Below, one piece after another: positions 1 through 11,942 of a stretch of DNA of 40,800 bases. The notes below the pieces were generated by a model, which was given only the letters and a program-made list of their open reading frames with translations, was not told the DNA's origin and did no database searches. Location: the NCBI GenBank assembly GCA_022564545.1, contig JADFLG010000010.1:1-40800 (forward strand), written 5' to 3'. This DNA comes from Chloroflexota bacterium. GTDB taxonomy: Bacteria > Chloroflexota > Dehalococcoidia > Lucifugimonadales > Lucifugimonadaceae. Both the position numbers and the translations under genes were made by a program. Position 1 is the stretch's first letter, and each line of letters opens with the position of its first letter.

Positions 1-544
1 CATGGTAGTTTGTGACTATGTGTCCGTCGGTGTCCCACACGAACCCCGAGCCTGAGCCCTCGCCCTGCGCTGTGACGGCCCGGATGAACACGACCGACTG
101 GACTGTCCTCTCATAAAGATCGGCCAGGTGTTCGCCCTGGGCCGCAACGATTTCCGCGGGAGTCAGTTCGGCAATCGTCAGGTCTGGAGATACTTGCGGT
201 GCCAGTTCCGGAGATTCTTCAACCACTATTTCAGGCAACGCGTCGCCGGTTGGCCTTTCGCTGTCGTCTTCTGCAAACGCAGTTTGGATTGAACCGCCCG
301 CACCGTCCGAATCGCCCGGTAAGTGTGAAACCGTGTCGCCAGAACCGGCTTTGGCGGGCGTAACTGTGCCAGCAAGCAAGGCCGGAGAGTCGTCGCCAGC
401 GTTGGAGACCTGCTCGGTCGTGGGCACGGTCGACACCGTGGGGTCGACCGCGTCCGTCCCGCCGCTGCATGCGATGGCGGTTGTCAGAACCAGCGCTGCA
501 AGTCCGCCGATAAAAAATTTCTGGAGTTTATTCACTGCTGTCAT
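1..544 (-). CDS. HtrA/DegP-like trypsin-fold serine protease, lipoprotein-like N-terminus (partial, runs off left edge)
   Basis: This gene is missing from the ORF track because it is open at the window edge. I translated it from the ATG at 544-542. The N-terminus has two lysines, a hydrophobic stretch (FFIGGLAALVLTTAIA) and then Cys26, which fits a signal peptide with a weak lipobox (AIA|C). About 90 residues of Ser/Thr/Pro/Glu/Asp-rich linker follow. From about residue 130 the protease fold begins (LYERTVQSVVFIRA), then GSGSGFVWDTDGHIVTNYH. The last full codon is the His of the TNYHV motif, which is the catalytic His in HtrA-type proteases. The catalytic Asp and Ser and any PDZ domain lie outside the window. 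It is probably an envelope-anchored quality-control protease. It could instead be another trypsin-like S1C protein. It lies 195 bp downstream of nadE on the same strand and probably has its own promoter. Confidence 0.82.
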   Translation of the reverse strand, partial: MTAVNKLQKFFIGGLAALVLTTAIACSGGTDAVDPTVSTVPTTEQVSNAGDDSPALLAGTVTPAKAGSGDTVSHLPGDSDGAGGSIQTAFAEDDSERPTGDALPEIVVEESPELAPQVSPDLTIAELTPAEIVAAQGEHLADLYERTVQSVVFIRAVTAQGEGSGSGFVWDTDGHIVTNYH

Positions 545-630
545 ATTGATTTTGATGCGCTACTGGACCGATCGGTCTCCCCGTGCCTGTTGGCCGTGGT
601 TGACTGTGCCCGAGGATGAAGAATTACCGT

Positions 631-660
631 TATTTAGCTTACGAAGCGAACATGTAACAA
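631..660 (-). promoter_or_regulatory. Possible promoter for the HtrA-like gene
   Basis: On the minus strand TTGTTA (660-655) and TAAATA (636-631) are separated by 18 bp, about 90 bp upstream of the protease start. The -10 match is poor (3 of 6). The stretch is AT-richer than the rest of the nadE/protease gap (545-739), in which I see no gene. This is a weak call. Confidence 0.25.
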
Positions 661-739
661 ACTTGTGGGTCGCCATGAATCCGACCTGGTGAGTCTGCGT
701 ACGCGAGGCCGGATAACCCGGAATCCATACCAGGACCCG

Positions 740-2521
740 TTACCTCTGCCAGCCCGACGCTATCGGCAGGCGGCGGTCCTTTCCAAACGCGAGGCCCGTG
801 ATCTTCACGCCTGGTGGTGATTGTCGCCGCTTGTATTCGTTGATGTCGATGAGGCGAACCACCCGTCGGACTGTCGCTTCGCTCGCGCCACCCTCCGGCA
901 GCGCCTGCTCTTTCTGCACGATCAGGTCGGGCGACATCCGTTCTTCGATGTACATGTGAATGATGCGGTCCAGCTGACCGTACGGCGGGAGCGAGTCCTC
1001 ATCGAGCTGGTCAGGCCGTAGTTCGGCACTGGGCGGTTTGTCGATGATCGCCTGCGGTATGGGCGACCCCGGACCTCGCCTGTTGCGATGGTCGCAAAGT
1101 TCGTAAACCAGCGTTTTCGGCACGTCCTTAATTACCGCGTATGCGCCAGCCATATCTCCATACAGCGTCGCGTACCCGGTCGCCATTTCCGACTTGTTGC
1201 CGGTGGGCAGGACCAGCCAGCCGAACTTGTTGGCAATCGACATCATCAGGTTTCCGCGGATGCGGGCCTGTGTGTTCTCCTCGGACAGACCGGGCTCGGT
1301 GCCCTCGAATGCTTCGCCAAGCATCTCTTCGAATGCAGCGTGGCCTGGTTCGATGGGAATCTTCCACAGCTCGACACCCAGGCGAGAGCACAGGTCTTCG
1401 GCATCGACGATGCTGCCTTCAGATGAATACCTCGACGGCAGTGCGACCCCGACCACGTTCTCAGCGCCGATAGCATCAGCGGCAATCGCGGTGACCAACG
1501 CCGAATCGATACCTCCCGATACCGCGATCGCCACCTTTTTGAAGCCCGTCTTCTTCAGGTAGTCCCCGGTCCCGACGATCAGCGCCCGGTACACAGCCTC
1601 AAGTCGCTCCAGCCGATGAACCGACAGCTCAGGAAGTTGCGGCCTGACGGTTGGCACCGGGACATCCAGCTCGACCGTCGTTGGCTCCGCAATCCGGTCA
1701 AGTTCGTCCTGGGGGACCGCCTGGGCCTGGTGGTGCAGCCGCAGTCTCTCGAGCGAGGTGATATCGATATCGGCCACCAGCAACGATTCTTCAAATCGGG
1801 CGGCGGAACCGATCAGGTCGCCATCGGGTCCCGCCAGCATGCTCCCGCCATCGAACACCAACTCGTCCTGGCCGCCAACCTGGTTCACATAGAGGGTGTA
1901 AACGCGGTTGCGGTGGGACAACCTGGTGACGATCTCGATCCGGTGTCCCTGCTTGCCCGATTCATAGGGCGAAGCGTTCAGGTTGACGATGACTTGAGCA
2001 CCGGCTGCGCACTGGACTTCCGACGGCCCGACAGGTTCCCAGATGTCTTCGCAAATGCTGATGCCGACCTTGATTCCACGAATCGACAATATCGGGCATT
2101 CGTTTCCGGCGCTGAAGTAGCGTCGTTCGTCGAACACCCCGTAGTTGGGAAGATGAATCTTCCGATACGTTGCAACCACTTTCCGCCGGTAGAGCACTGC
2201 TGCGGCATTGAACAGGCTGCCGTCTTCTGAATCGACGAACCCGACCAACGCCACGATGTCGCCCACAGTCTGGGCGATACGGCCCAGCGCCGCCCTGTTT
2301 GCCGCTATGAAGTTGTCGTACAGGACGAGGTCTTCCGGGGGGTAGCCGGTGACAGTCAACTCAGGAAAGGCGACAAGATCGGCACCCTGCTCCTGCGCCC
2401 GCCCGATCCACTCTTCGATCAGCCGCGCATTGCCGTCGATATCGCCAACCGTTGTGTTTATCTGGGCAGCCGCCACGCGAATCGTGGCCGTCGGACCCGA
2501 ACTGCCGGCATCGGAAGTCAT
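740..2521 (-). CDS. nadE: Glutamine-dependent NAD+ synthetase
   Basis: The enzyme amidates nicotinic acid adenine dinucleotide to NAD+ using ATP and ammonia released from glutamine; it is cytosolic and does the last step of NAD synthesis. Two domains are visible. The N-terminal nitrilase/CN-hydrolase domain (about 15-280) has the Glu-Lys-Cys triad: E54 in AFPEL, K121 in TYRKIHLPNYG and C157 in GISICEDIW. The C-terminal synthetase domain has the ATP pyrophosphatase P-loop SGGIDS at 335-340 and the motif LPTGNKSEMATGYATLYGDM. At 593 residues it is a normal two-domain form. The start is ATG with no obvious Shine-Dalgarno sequence. It lies 91 bp downstream of gltD on the same strand, so it draws glutamine from the adjacent GS/GOGAT genes. 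Confidence 0.95.
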   Translation of the reverse strand: MTSDAGSSGPTATIRVAAAQINTTVGDIDGNARLIEEWIGRAQEQGADLVAFPELTVTGYPPEDLVLYDNFIAANRAALGRIAQTVGDIVALVGFVDSEDGSLFNAAAVLYRRKVVATYRKIHLPNYGVFDERRYFSAGNECPILSIRGIKVGISICEDIWEPVGPSEVQCAAGAQVIVNLNASPYESGKQGHRIEIVTRLSHRNRVYTLYVNQVGGQDELVFDGGSMLAGPDGDLIGSAARFEESLLVADIDITSLERLRLHHQAQAVPQDELDRIAEPTTVELDVPVPTVRPQLPELSVHRLERLEAVYRALIVGTGDYLKKTGFKKVAIAVSGGIDSALVTAIAADAIGAENVVGVALPSRYSSEGSIVDAEDLCSRLGVELWKIPIEPGHAAFEEMLGEAFEGTEPGLSEENTQARIRGNLMMSIANKFGWLVLPTGNKSEMATGYATLYGDMAGAYAVIKDVPKTLVYELCDHRNRRGPGSPIPQAIIDKPPSAELRPDQLDEDSLPPYGQLDRIIHMYIEERMSPDLIVQKEQALPEGGASEATVRRVVRLIDINEYKRRQSPPGVKITGLAFGKDRRLPIASGWQR

Positions 2522-2612
2522 GTTGGGTTAATTCTATCGCCGCCGGTGACCGCAGTTACCGCCCCTGGCCACCAACCGGGTCTATCGCCGCTGTCGATCG
2601 CCGTTACCAGGG

Positions 2613-4104
2613 CTAGCCGCCACCGGGGGCAGCTGCCGCCATGACCGGTGGCCGGGCATAACCGCTGACAGTCGGCAGGCGGGAGTCGCCCATCAGGAAG
2701 ATGTCGATTTGTCGGGCGCACCGGCGTCCGCTGGCGATCGCGTTGACAACCAGCGACTGGCCCCGCTGCATGTCACCACATGAGAACACTTTGTCGAGGT
2801 TGGTCTTCATCGTGCCGTCGGCAGCGACATTGCCCATCGGGTCGTACTTCACACCGAGGTCATCGAGAAGACCATCGTGTTGCGGGTGGATGAAGCCCAT
2901 AGCGAGGAGAACGGCGTCAGCTTCGATGATGAACTCACTCCCCGGAATTTCGTTCATATCGAAACGTCCGGTCTCTTGGCTCTTAACCCACTCGACGCGT
3001 ATGCACTCCAGCAGCTTCAAGTTGCCATCGTCATCACCCACGAACCGCCTGGTGAGCACGTTGAAATCCCTGTCGCCACCCTCTTCGTGCGCGCTCGAAG
3101 TACGGAAGATCGTGGGCCACTGCGGCCACGGGTTTGTTTCAGTGCGAGTTTCCGACGGTCGGGGCATGATCTCCATTTGCACGATATTCGCGGCGCCCTG
3201 CCGGTGCGATGTGCCCAGGCAGTCGGCCCCGGTGTCGCCCCCGCCGATGATGACGACCTTCTTGCCGTACACATCGATGGTTTCCTCTGGAGGAAACTCC
3301 TGGCCCCTCTGCTTGCGGTTCTGCTGAGTGAGGAACTCCATTGCGAAGTAGACGCCCTTGAGGTCGCGTCCTTCGATCGGCAGGTCACGGGGCACGGTAG
3401 AGCCACCGGAAAGGCAGATAGCGTCGAAATCGGCGAGCAACTCTTCATGTGTGATGTCGACCCCGACGTTGGTGCTTACGAGGAACTCGACGCCCTCTCC
3501 GCGCATTTGATCGACACGTCGCTCAATAATGTGCTTTTCGAGCTTGAACTCGGGGATCCCCAGCGTCAGCAGTCCACCAACGTACTCGTCACGCTCGAAC
3601 ACGGTGACAGAATGGCCTGCCCGCGCCAGCTGCTGCGCAGCCGCCAGACCGGCCGGGCCAGACCCGACAACGGCAACCTTCTTTCCGGTCTTGTTTTCCG
3701 CAGGTTCCGGCTTGATCCAGCCCTCCCGCCAGCCGCGGTCGGCAATGGCTTTTTCAATCATTTCGATCGCCACGGGATCTGAATTTATCGCAAGCACGCA
3801 TGAAGATTCGCACGGAGCGGGGCAAATGCGGCCCGTGAATTCCGGGAAGTTGTTTGTCGCGTGCAGCTGGTGAATAGCCTCTTCCCAGTTGCCGTGATAG
3901 AGGAAGTCGTTGAACTCGGGAATGAGGTTCCCAAGCGGGCACCCGCTGTTGCAGAAAGGCACGCCGCAGTCCATGCAACGGCTCGCCTGGCGACGGGCGT
4001 CCCCATCGCCCCACTCCAGGTACACCTCTTGCCAATCGCCAACACGCGCTATCTTGTCCCGGCGCAGAGGGATCCTGCGACCGGCCTCCATGAACCCCGT
4101 CACT

Positions 4105-4112
<8 letters not shown>
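2613..4112 (-). CDS. gltD: Glutamate synthase (NADPH) small subunit
   Basis: This is the FAD- and iron-sulfur-containing beta subunit, which passes electrons from NAD(P)H to the large subunit. The N-terminal adrenodoxin-reductase-like region has the cysteine clusters CMDCGVPFCNSGCPLGN and ICPAPCESSC, expected to hold two [4Fe-4S] clusters. An FAD-binding GxGxxG (VVGSGPAGLAAAQ) and an NADPH-binding fold (VIIGGGDTGADC) follow, then a C-terminal FAD motif (VFSCGDMQRGQSLVV). The 499-residue length is typical. The start is GTG at 4112-4110, chosen because the family begins MGKVTGF. The gene overlaps the end of gltB by 8 bp, so translation is very probably coupled and the subunits are made together. 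Confidence 0.96.
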
Positions 4113-8781
<4,669 letters not shown>

Positions 8782-8821
8782 ACTTCTCCTGTTTGCGAGG
8801 GTACGTTATCTCGAGCGGGGA

Positions 8822-8838
8822 TACCTGTATTACAGGTA
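8822..8838. other. Perfect short palindrome at the glnA stop codon
   Basis: TACCTGT-att-ACAGGTA is a 7-bp perfect inverted repeat with a 3-nt spacer that spans the TAA of glnA, 41 bp before gltB. A wider pair GATACC/GGTATC (8820-8825 and 8841-8846) surrounds it. No T-tract follows in the direction of transcription, so it is not a standard terminator. It could be an mRNA processing or attenuation hairpin that sets the glnA:gltB ratio, or chance. Confidence 0.35.
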
Positions 8839-10200
8839 CCGGTATCTCGCCAGCTCGTAATCGGTCACCGTATTGCAGAACTGCTGCCATTCGAGCCGCT
8901 TGTTCTCAAGGAGGTTGTCCATAACGGTCGTTCCAAGGGCCTGTTCAAGCAGTTCACTGTTTTCCGCAAGACGAATCGCCTCGTCGAGCGTCCGCGGTAG
9001 TTTTGCCACGCCGCGTTCGCTCAGTTCTGCATCCGACATTCTGTACACGTCGGCCTCGATCGGTTCGGGCAGCGGCATGTTCTTCTCGATGCCGTCAAGG
9101 CCCGCAGCCAGCAGGACCGAGAACAGTAGATATGGGTTGGCCGCAGAATCGGGTGCACGGTATTCGACGCGCACGCTCTCTTCCCGTCCCGGTCGGTACG
9201 TGGGAACCCGGATCAAATCGCCAAAGTTGCCGGTCGTCCACGAAGCGAAAATCGGGGCTTCGAGACCGGGCTGCAGGCGTTTATAGGAATTGACCCACTG
9301 GTTCGTCACCACGCACATCTCGGCAGCATGGCGCATGAGACCGGCTATGAACTGCCGGCCAGTCTCGGAAAGGTGCAGATCGGCGTCGGCGTCGAAGAAC
9401 GCGTTCTCGTCGCCCCTGAAGAGCGACATATGGGTGTGCATTCCCGAACCGTGCCGGTCGCCAAATGGGCGGGGCATGAAAGTTGCATAGCCGCCGGCAG
9501 GAGCGGCGATCTCCTTGGCGACCACCTTGAACGTGATCACCGAATCGGCCATTGTCAGCGCGTTCATGTGGCGCAGGTCGATCTCGTGCTGGCCGCTCCC
9601 CACCTCGTGGTGGCTGTGTTTCACGGGGATACCCATTTGCTCCAGCGTCAGCACCGTGTCGCGGCGCAGGTCTGCCCCCGTGCCATCGACCGAAGTCTGG
9701 TCGAAGTAACCGCTCTGGTCCTGGTGGCCTTCATCGTCGGAGCCCTTCATGTCGTAGTAGTACTCGATTTCAGGGGCGACGTAGAAAGTCAGTCCCATTT
9801 CTGAGGCACGCAGGATATTTCGGCGCAGGACCTGGCGACCGTCTGCGGCCGATGGCTCACCGGCGGGGGTTTCGATATCGCAGAACAACCTTGCGACCGC
9901 GTTCTTACTCGGACGCCACGGCAGGACCTGGAATGTCGAGGGGTCGGGCACTGCGATCATGTCCGATTCGTCCGCCCGTGTCAGACCCTCGATCGAAGCT
10001 CCATCGAAACTGGCTCCGTTCCGCAGCACGCCTTCGAGCTCGTCCACGGTAATTGCGAAGCCCTTCAGCGTGCCGAGGATATCCGTGAACCACAGCCGGA
10101 TGAACTTCACATCATGCTCGCGCGCCGACAACAAGACGTATTTGATCGCTTCTTCATCGATTCTTGGTCTTGAATGCGGGTTTCTGGCTGTTTGTGTCAT
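8830..10200 (-). CDS. glnA: Type I glutamine synthetase (variant active site)
   Basis: The predicted reaction is glutamate plus ammonia plus ATP to glutamine. The 456-residue protein has the GSI layout: N-terminal beta-grasp domain (LRNGASFDGASIEGL), then the catalytic domain with metal ligands in APEIEYYY, HHEVGSGQHEIDL and GSGMHTHMSLF, and the flap and substrate region NSYKRLQPGLEAP. No typical adenylylation-site motif is visible near the C-terminus, so it is more like the GSI-alpha than the GSI-beta type. The segment that normally reads NRSAxIR is NFGDLIR here, so the Arg that corresponds to Salmonella R339 is Phe326. R321-, E327-, R344- and R359-like residues are kept. It lies between the glnR-like gene and gltBD, which supports a role in nitrogen assimilation. 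A gamma-glutamyl ligase for another amine is a less likely alternative. Confidence 0.88.
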   Translation of the reverse strand: MTQTARNPHSRPRIDEEAIKYVLLSAREHDVKFIRLWFTDILGTLKGFAITVDELEGVLRNGASFDGASIEGLTRADESDMIAVPDPSTFQVLPWRPSKNAVARLFCDIETPAGEPSAADGRQVLRRNILRASEMGLTFYVAPEIEYYYDMKGSDDEGHQDQSGYFDQTSVDGTGADLRRDTVLTLEQMGIPVKHSHHEVGSGQHEIDLRHMNALTMADSVITFKVVAKEIAAPAGGYATFMPRPFGDRHGSGMHTHMSLFRGDENAFFDADADLHLSETGRQFIAGLMRHAAEMCVVTNQWVNSYKRLQPGLEAPIFASWTTGNFGDLIRVPTYRPGREESVRVEYRAPDSAANPYLLFSVLLAAGLDGIEKNMPLPEPIEADVYRMSDAELSERGVAKLPRTLDEAIRLAENSELLEQALGTTVMDNLLENKRLEWQQFCNTVTDYELARYRYL

Positions 10201-10279
10201 GAGCTAAATGGGTTGATCGAAATGCCTGTGCCGGCGGGACTGGCACTCGCTGAATATGAAACTGCGAAGCTGCGAGCTA

Positions 10280-10345
10280 ATTATTCTGCGCCCGCACGCG
10301 CACGCTGCACGCGCCACGTGTTAACAATTTGTTTCAATATGTGAA
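10280..10345 (-). promoter_or_regulatory. Candidate GlnR-type operator with -10-like element upstream of glnA
   Basis: On the minus strand the sequence reads TTCAC-n5-GAAAC-n6-TTAAC (10345 to 10320). The actinobacterial GlnR box is built from gTnAC and GaAAC half-sites at about 11-bp steps. Here the central GAAAC is exact and the flanking half-sites each match 4 of 5. A -10-like AATAAT lies at 10285-10280, so the box is centred roughly 50 bp upstream of it, a sensible place for an activator. The rest of the gap (10201-10390) is GC-rich and has no gene. Confidence 0.45.
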
Positions 10346-10390
10346 AACCGGTTGCAGGCTCCTTTGGTCCCCTGCGGTCGACGAATTTCT

Positions 10391-11068
10391 CTACCGGTTG
10401 GTTGCCGGCGAGCGGAAGCGGTAACCCACGTTCCACTGCGTTTCAATAAAGTGGTGAGTAACGTCGTCGATCTTGCTCCGCAGGCGCCGGATGTGAACGT
10501 CAACCGTCCGGGTGCCTCCAAAGTAGTCATATTCCCAGACGCTCCGCAGCAGGGCTTCCCGGCTGAACACTCGGCCCGGGTTCGACGCCAGGTATTTCAG
10601 CAACTCGTACTCCTTGTAGGTCAGGTCAACTTTGCGGCCGCTGAGCGTTACCTCGTAACGGTCGCAATCAATCACCAGCTCACCGTGAGTGATCGTGTTT
10701 GGCCCCTCGACCGGTGTGTGTCTCGACATTGCCAGTTTCAAACGCAGGCTCACCTCTTCCGCGGTGCAGGGGAGGAAGCAGACTTCGATCTCCGCACGCG
10801 CGGCGCTAATACCGTCGAGTGAGACCACCGGCAGGATCACGACAACCGGCACTCCGGCGTCGGCTGCAGCATGAACCAGGCCAGACGGGCCCGCAAGCCC
10901 CGTACCGGCAGCCCAGACCAGTGCGCCTTCCACGCTGGAGGCAAGTTCGTCTCTGCTGGTTTCCGATGTGACCTTGATTAGTTCGAGAGAAGAATCGAGC
11001 GCCCCGATGCCCGCCGCAAGGCGTTCTGACTCTGCATCTGTGAACCCCAGGAGGGCTATCGAACTCAC
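10391..11068 (-). CDS. GlnR-like orphan response regulator (OmpR-family winged helix, degenerate receiver)
   Basis: This 225-residue protein has a C-terminal OmpR/PhoB-type winged-helix domain (about 125-220) that closely follows actinobacterial GlnR as I remember it: DLTYKEYELLKYLASNPGRV, WEYDYFGGTRTVDVHIRRLR and NVGYRF. The N-terminus (MSSIALLGF) and the linker (RLKLAMSR) also resemble GlnR. The receiver-like half has lost the usual pocket: the beta-3 position reads GALVWAAG, with no phosphoacceptor Asp, and the KPF motif reads LPCTAEE. It probably works without a kinase. Its position directly upstream of glnA-gltBD, on the same strand with a 190-bp gap, suggests it controls nitrogen assimilation. 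The start is GTG. A -10-like TAATGA with an upstream TG (11090-11085) lies close to it. The GlnR assignment is strong by DNA-binding domain and context, but not tested. Confidence 0.8.
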   Translation of the reverse strand: MSSIALLGFTDAESERLAAGIGALDSSLELIKVTSETSRDELASSVEGALVWAAGTGLAGPSGLVHAAADAGVPVVVILPVVSLDGISAARAEIEVCFLPCTAEEVSLRLKLAMSRHTPVEGPNTITHGELVIDCDRYEVTLSGRKVDLTYKEYELLKYLASNPGRVFSREALLRSVWEYDYFGGTRTVDVHIRRLRSKIDDVTHHFIETQWNVGYRFRSPATNR

Positions 11069-11211
11069 TTGGTTGCACCCGAATTCATTAGCATGCCCAA
11101 AAATTTACGAGGGCCCCGCGCTGTGCCTCGTGCGCCCGCGCCTCCGTTGCTGGTCGGAAAGCGTCGGCGAAGCAACTCAGCATATTGGTTTGTGGCGAAT
11201 TTCACAACCTT

Positions 11212-11247
11212 CGTCAATCTTGGCGTCAATCTTGGCGTCAACTCTGT
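11212..11247. repeat. Short tandem repeat in the glnR-like/rpsL divergent intergenic region
   Basis: CGTCAATCTTGG occurs twice in direct tandem (11212-11223 and 11224-11235), followed by a diverged third copy CGTCAACTCTGT. Another GTCAAT occurs at 11284-11289. The repeats lie about 65-100 bp upstream of the str-operon -35 box, between two divergent genes. They may be protein-binding sites. The rest of 11069-11410 holds the rpsL promoter and leader but no gene. Confidence 0.5.
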
Positions 11248-11313
11248 TGTCGAACCCGGTCGCGTGTCTGGCATGCAAGCGTTGTCAATGCCCGAAAAAG
11301 TCGAGAATTCTCG

Positions 11314-11343
11314 TTGACTTGCTATTGCACTGGTTCGTATACT
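11314..11343 (+). promoter_or_regulatory. Sigma-70-type promoter of the str-S10-spc-alpha superoperon
   Basis: TTGACT (11314-11319) and TATACT (11338-11343) are separated by 18 bp; each matches 5 of 6 consensus bases. It lies about 67 bp upstream of the rpsL start and is the clearest promoter in the window. The transcribed leader also contains a possible 15-codon ORF (ATG at 11377, TAA at 11422-11424) that overlaps the rpsL start in another frame. Confidence 0.75.
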
Positions 11344-11410
11344 TACCCTTCGTGGCCTGAACCAAATCGGTCGGGCATGAACACTTTTGGCCTTTTTTCT
11401 GGAGCAAATA

Positions 11411-11824
11411 TTGCCCACGGTTAACCAACTCGTGCGCAACCCGCGCAAACGTAAGCGACGTAAGCCGAAGACGCCCGCGCTGCGCTACGCATTTAACACA
11501 TTTGCCAACAAGCAGGTCGAACTTAAAAAGGGCAGCCCGCAGAAGCGTGGCGTGTGCCTTCAGGTTCGGACTGTTACTCCGAAGAAACCGAACTCGGCCC
11601 TTCGCAAAGTAGCGCGTGTTCGTTTGAGCAACGGCATGGAAGTTACGGCTTACATCCCGGGCGAAGGCCACAACCTGCAGGAACACTCCGTCGTGCTCAT
11701 CCGTGGCGGCAAGGTTCCCGATCTCCCTGGCGTTCGATATCACATCGTGCGTGGAACGCTCGATACATCTGGTGTTGAAGGCCGGAAGCGCGGTCGCAGT
11801 AAGTACGGCACGCCAAAGAGCTAA
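11411..11824 (+). CDS. rpsL: 30S ribosomal protein S12 (uS12)
   Basis: S12 sits at the 30S decoding centre. The ORF-track start (11387) is too far upstream. The family begins PTVNQLVR, which here follows a TTG at 11411 with Shine-Dalgarno GGAG at 11401-11404. This gives 137 residues, the longer type with about 13 extra residues (around [18 protein letters not shown]) before PQKRGVC. The [11 protein letters not shown] loop is conserved. The second decoding loop reads [13 protein letters not shown], so the Lys whose changes are linked to streptomycin resistance in other bacteria (E. coli K88 counting Met) is Pro103. The neighbouring Asp, the RimO methylthiolation site in E. coli, is kept. It is the first gene of the long operon. 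Confidence 0.96.
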   Translation: MPTVNQLVRNPRKRKRRKPKTPALRYAFNTFANKQVELKKGSPQKRGVCLQVRTVTPKKPNSALRKVARVRLSNGMEVTAYIPGEGHNLQEHSVVLIRGGKVPDLPGVRYHIVRGTLDTSGVEGRKRGRSKYGTPKS

Positions 11825-11847
11825 TAAGAAGAAAACACGGTAAATGC

Positions 11848-11878
11848 AGCCGCCTGTCTCGAAACTGGGTAGGCGGCT
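11848..11878 (+). other. Hairpin between rpsL and rpsG
   Basis: AGCCGCCT (11848-11855) and AGGCGGCT (11871-11878) form a perfect 8-bp stem with a 15-nt loop just after the rpsL stop. Only TTGGTTTG follows, so it is a poor intrinsic terminator. It could be an attenuator, a processing site or a regulatory leader for rpsG; S7 is the known autoregulator of the str operon in E. coli. Confidence 0.45.
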
Positions 11879-11942
11879 TGGTTTGCCAGCGACGTCGTCA
11901 GACCGCCCCAGAATTTAATTGGACCGAAGGTAACGAAACGAA

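Noticed and set aside
2877-3782. 301-aa plus-strand ORF opposite gltD
   Set aside because: It is a shadow of the gltD coding frame without family features.
11341-11400. Possible attenuator before rpsL (GGCC...TTTTGGCC followed by a T-run)
   Set aside because: The pairing is short and irregular, and the T-run sits next to the ribosome binding site. It is not good enough to call.
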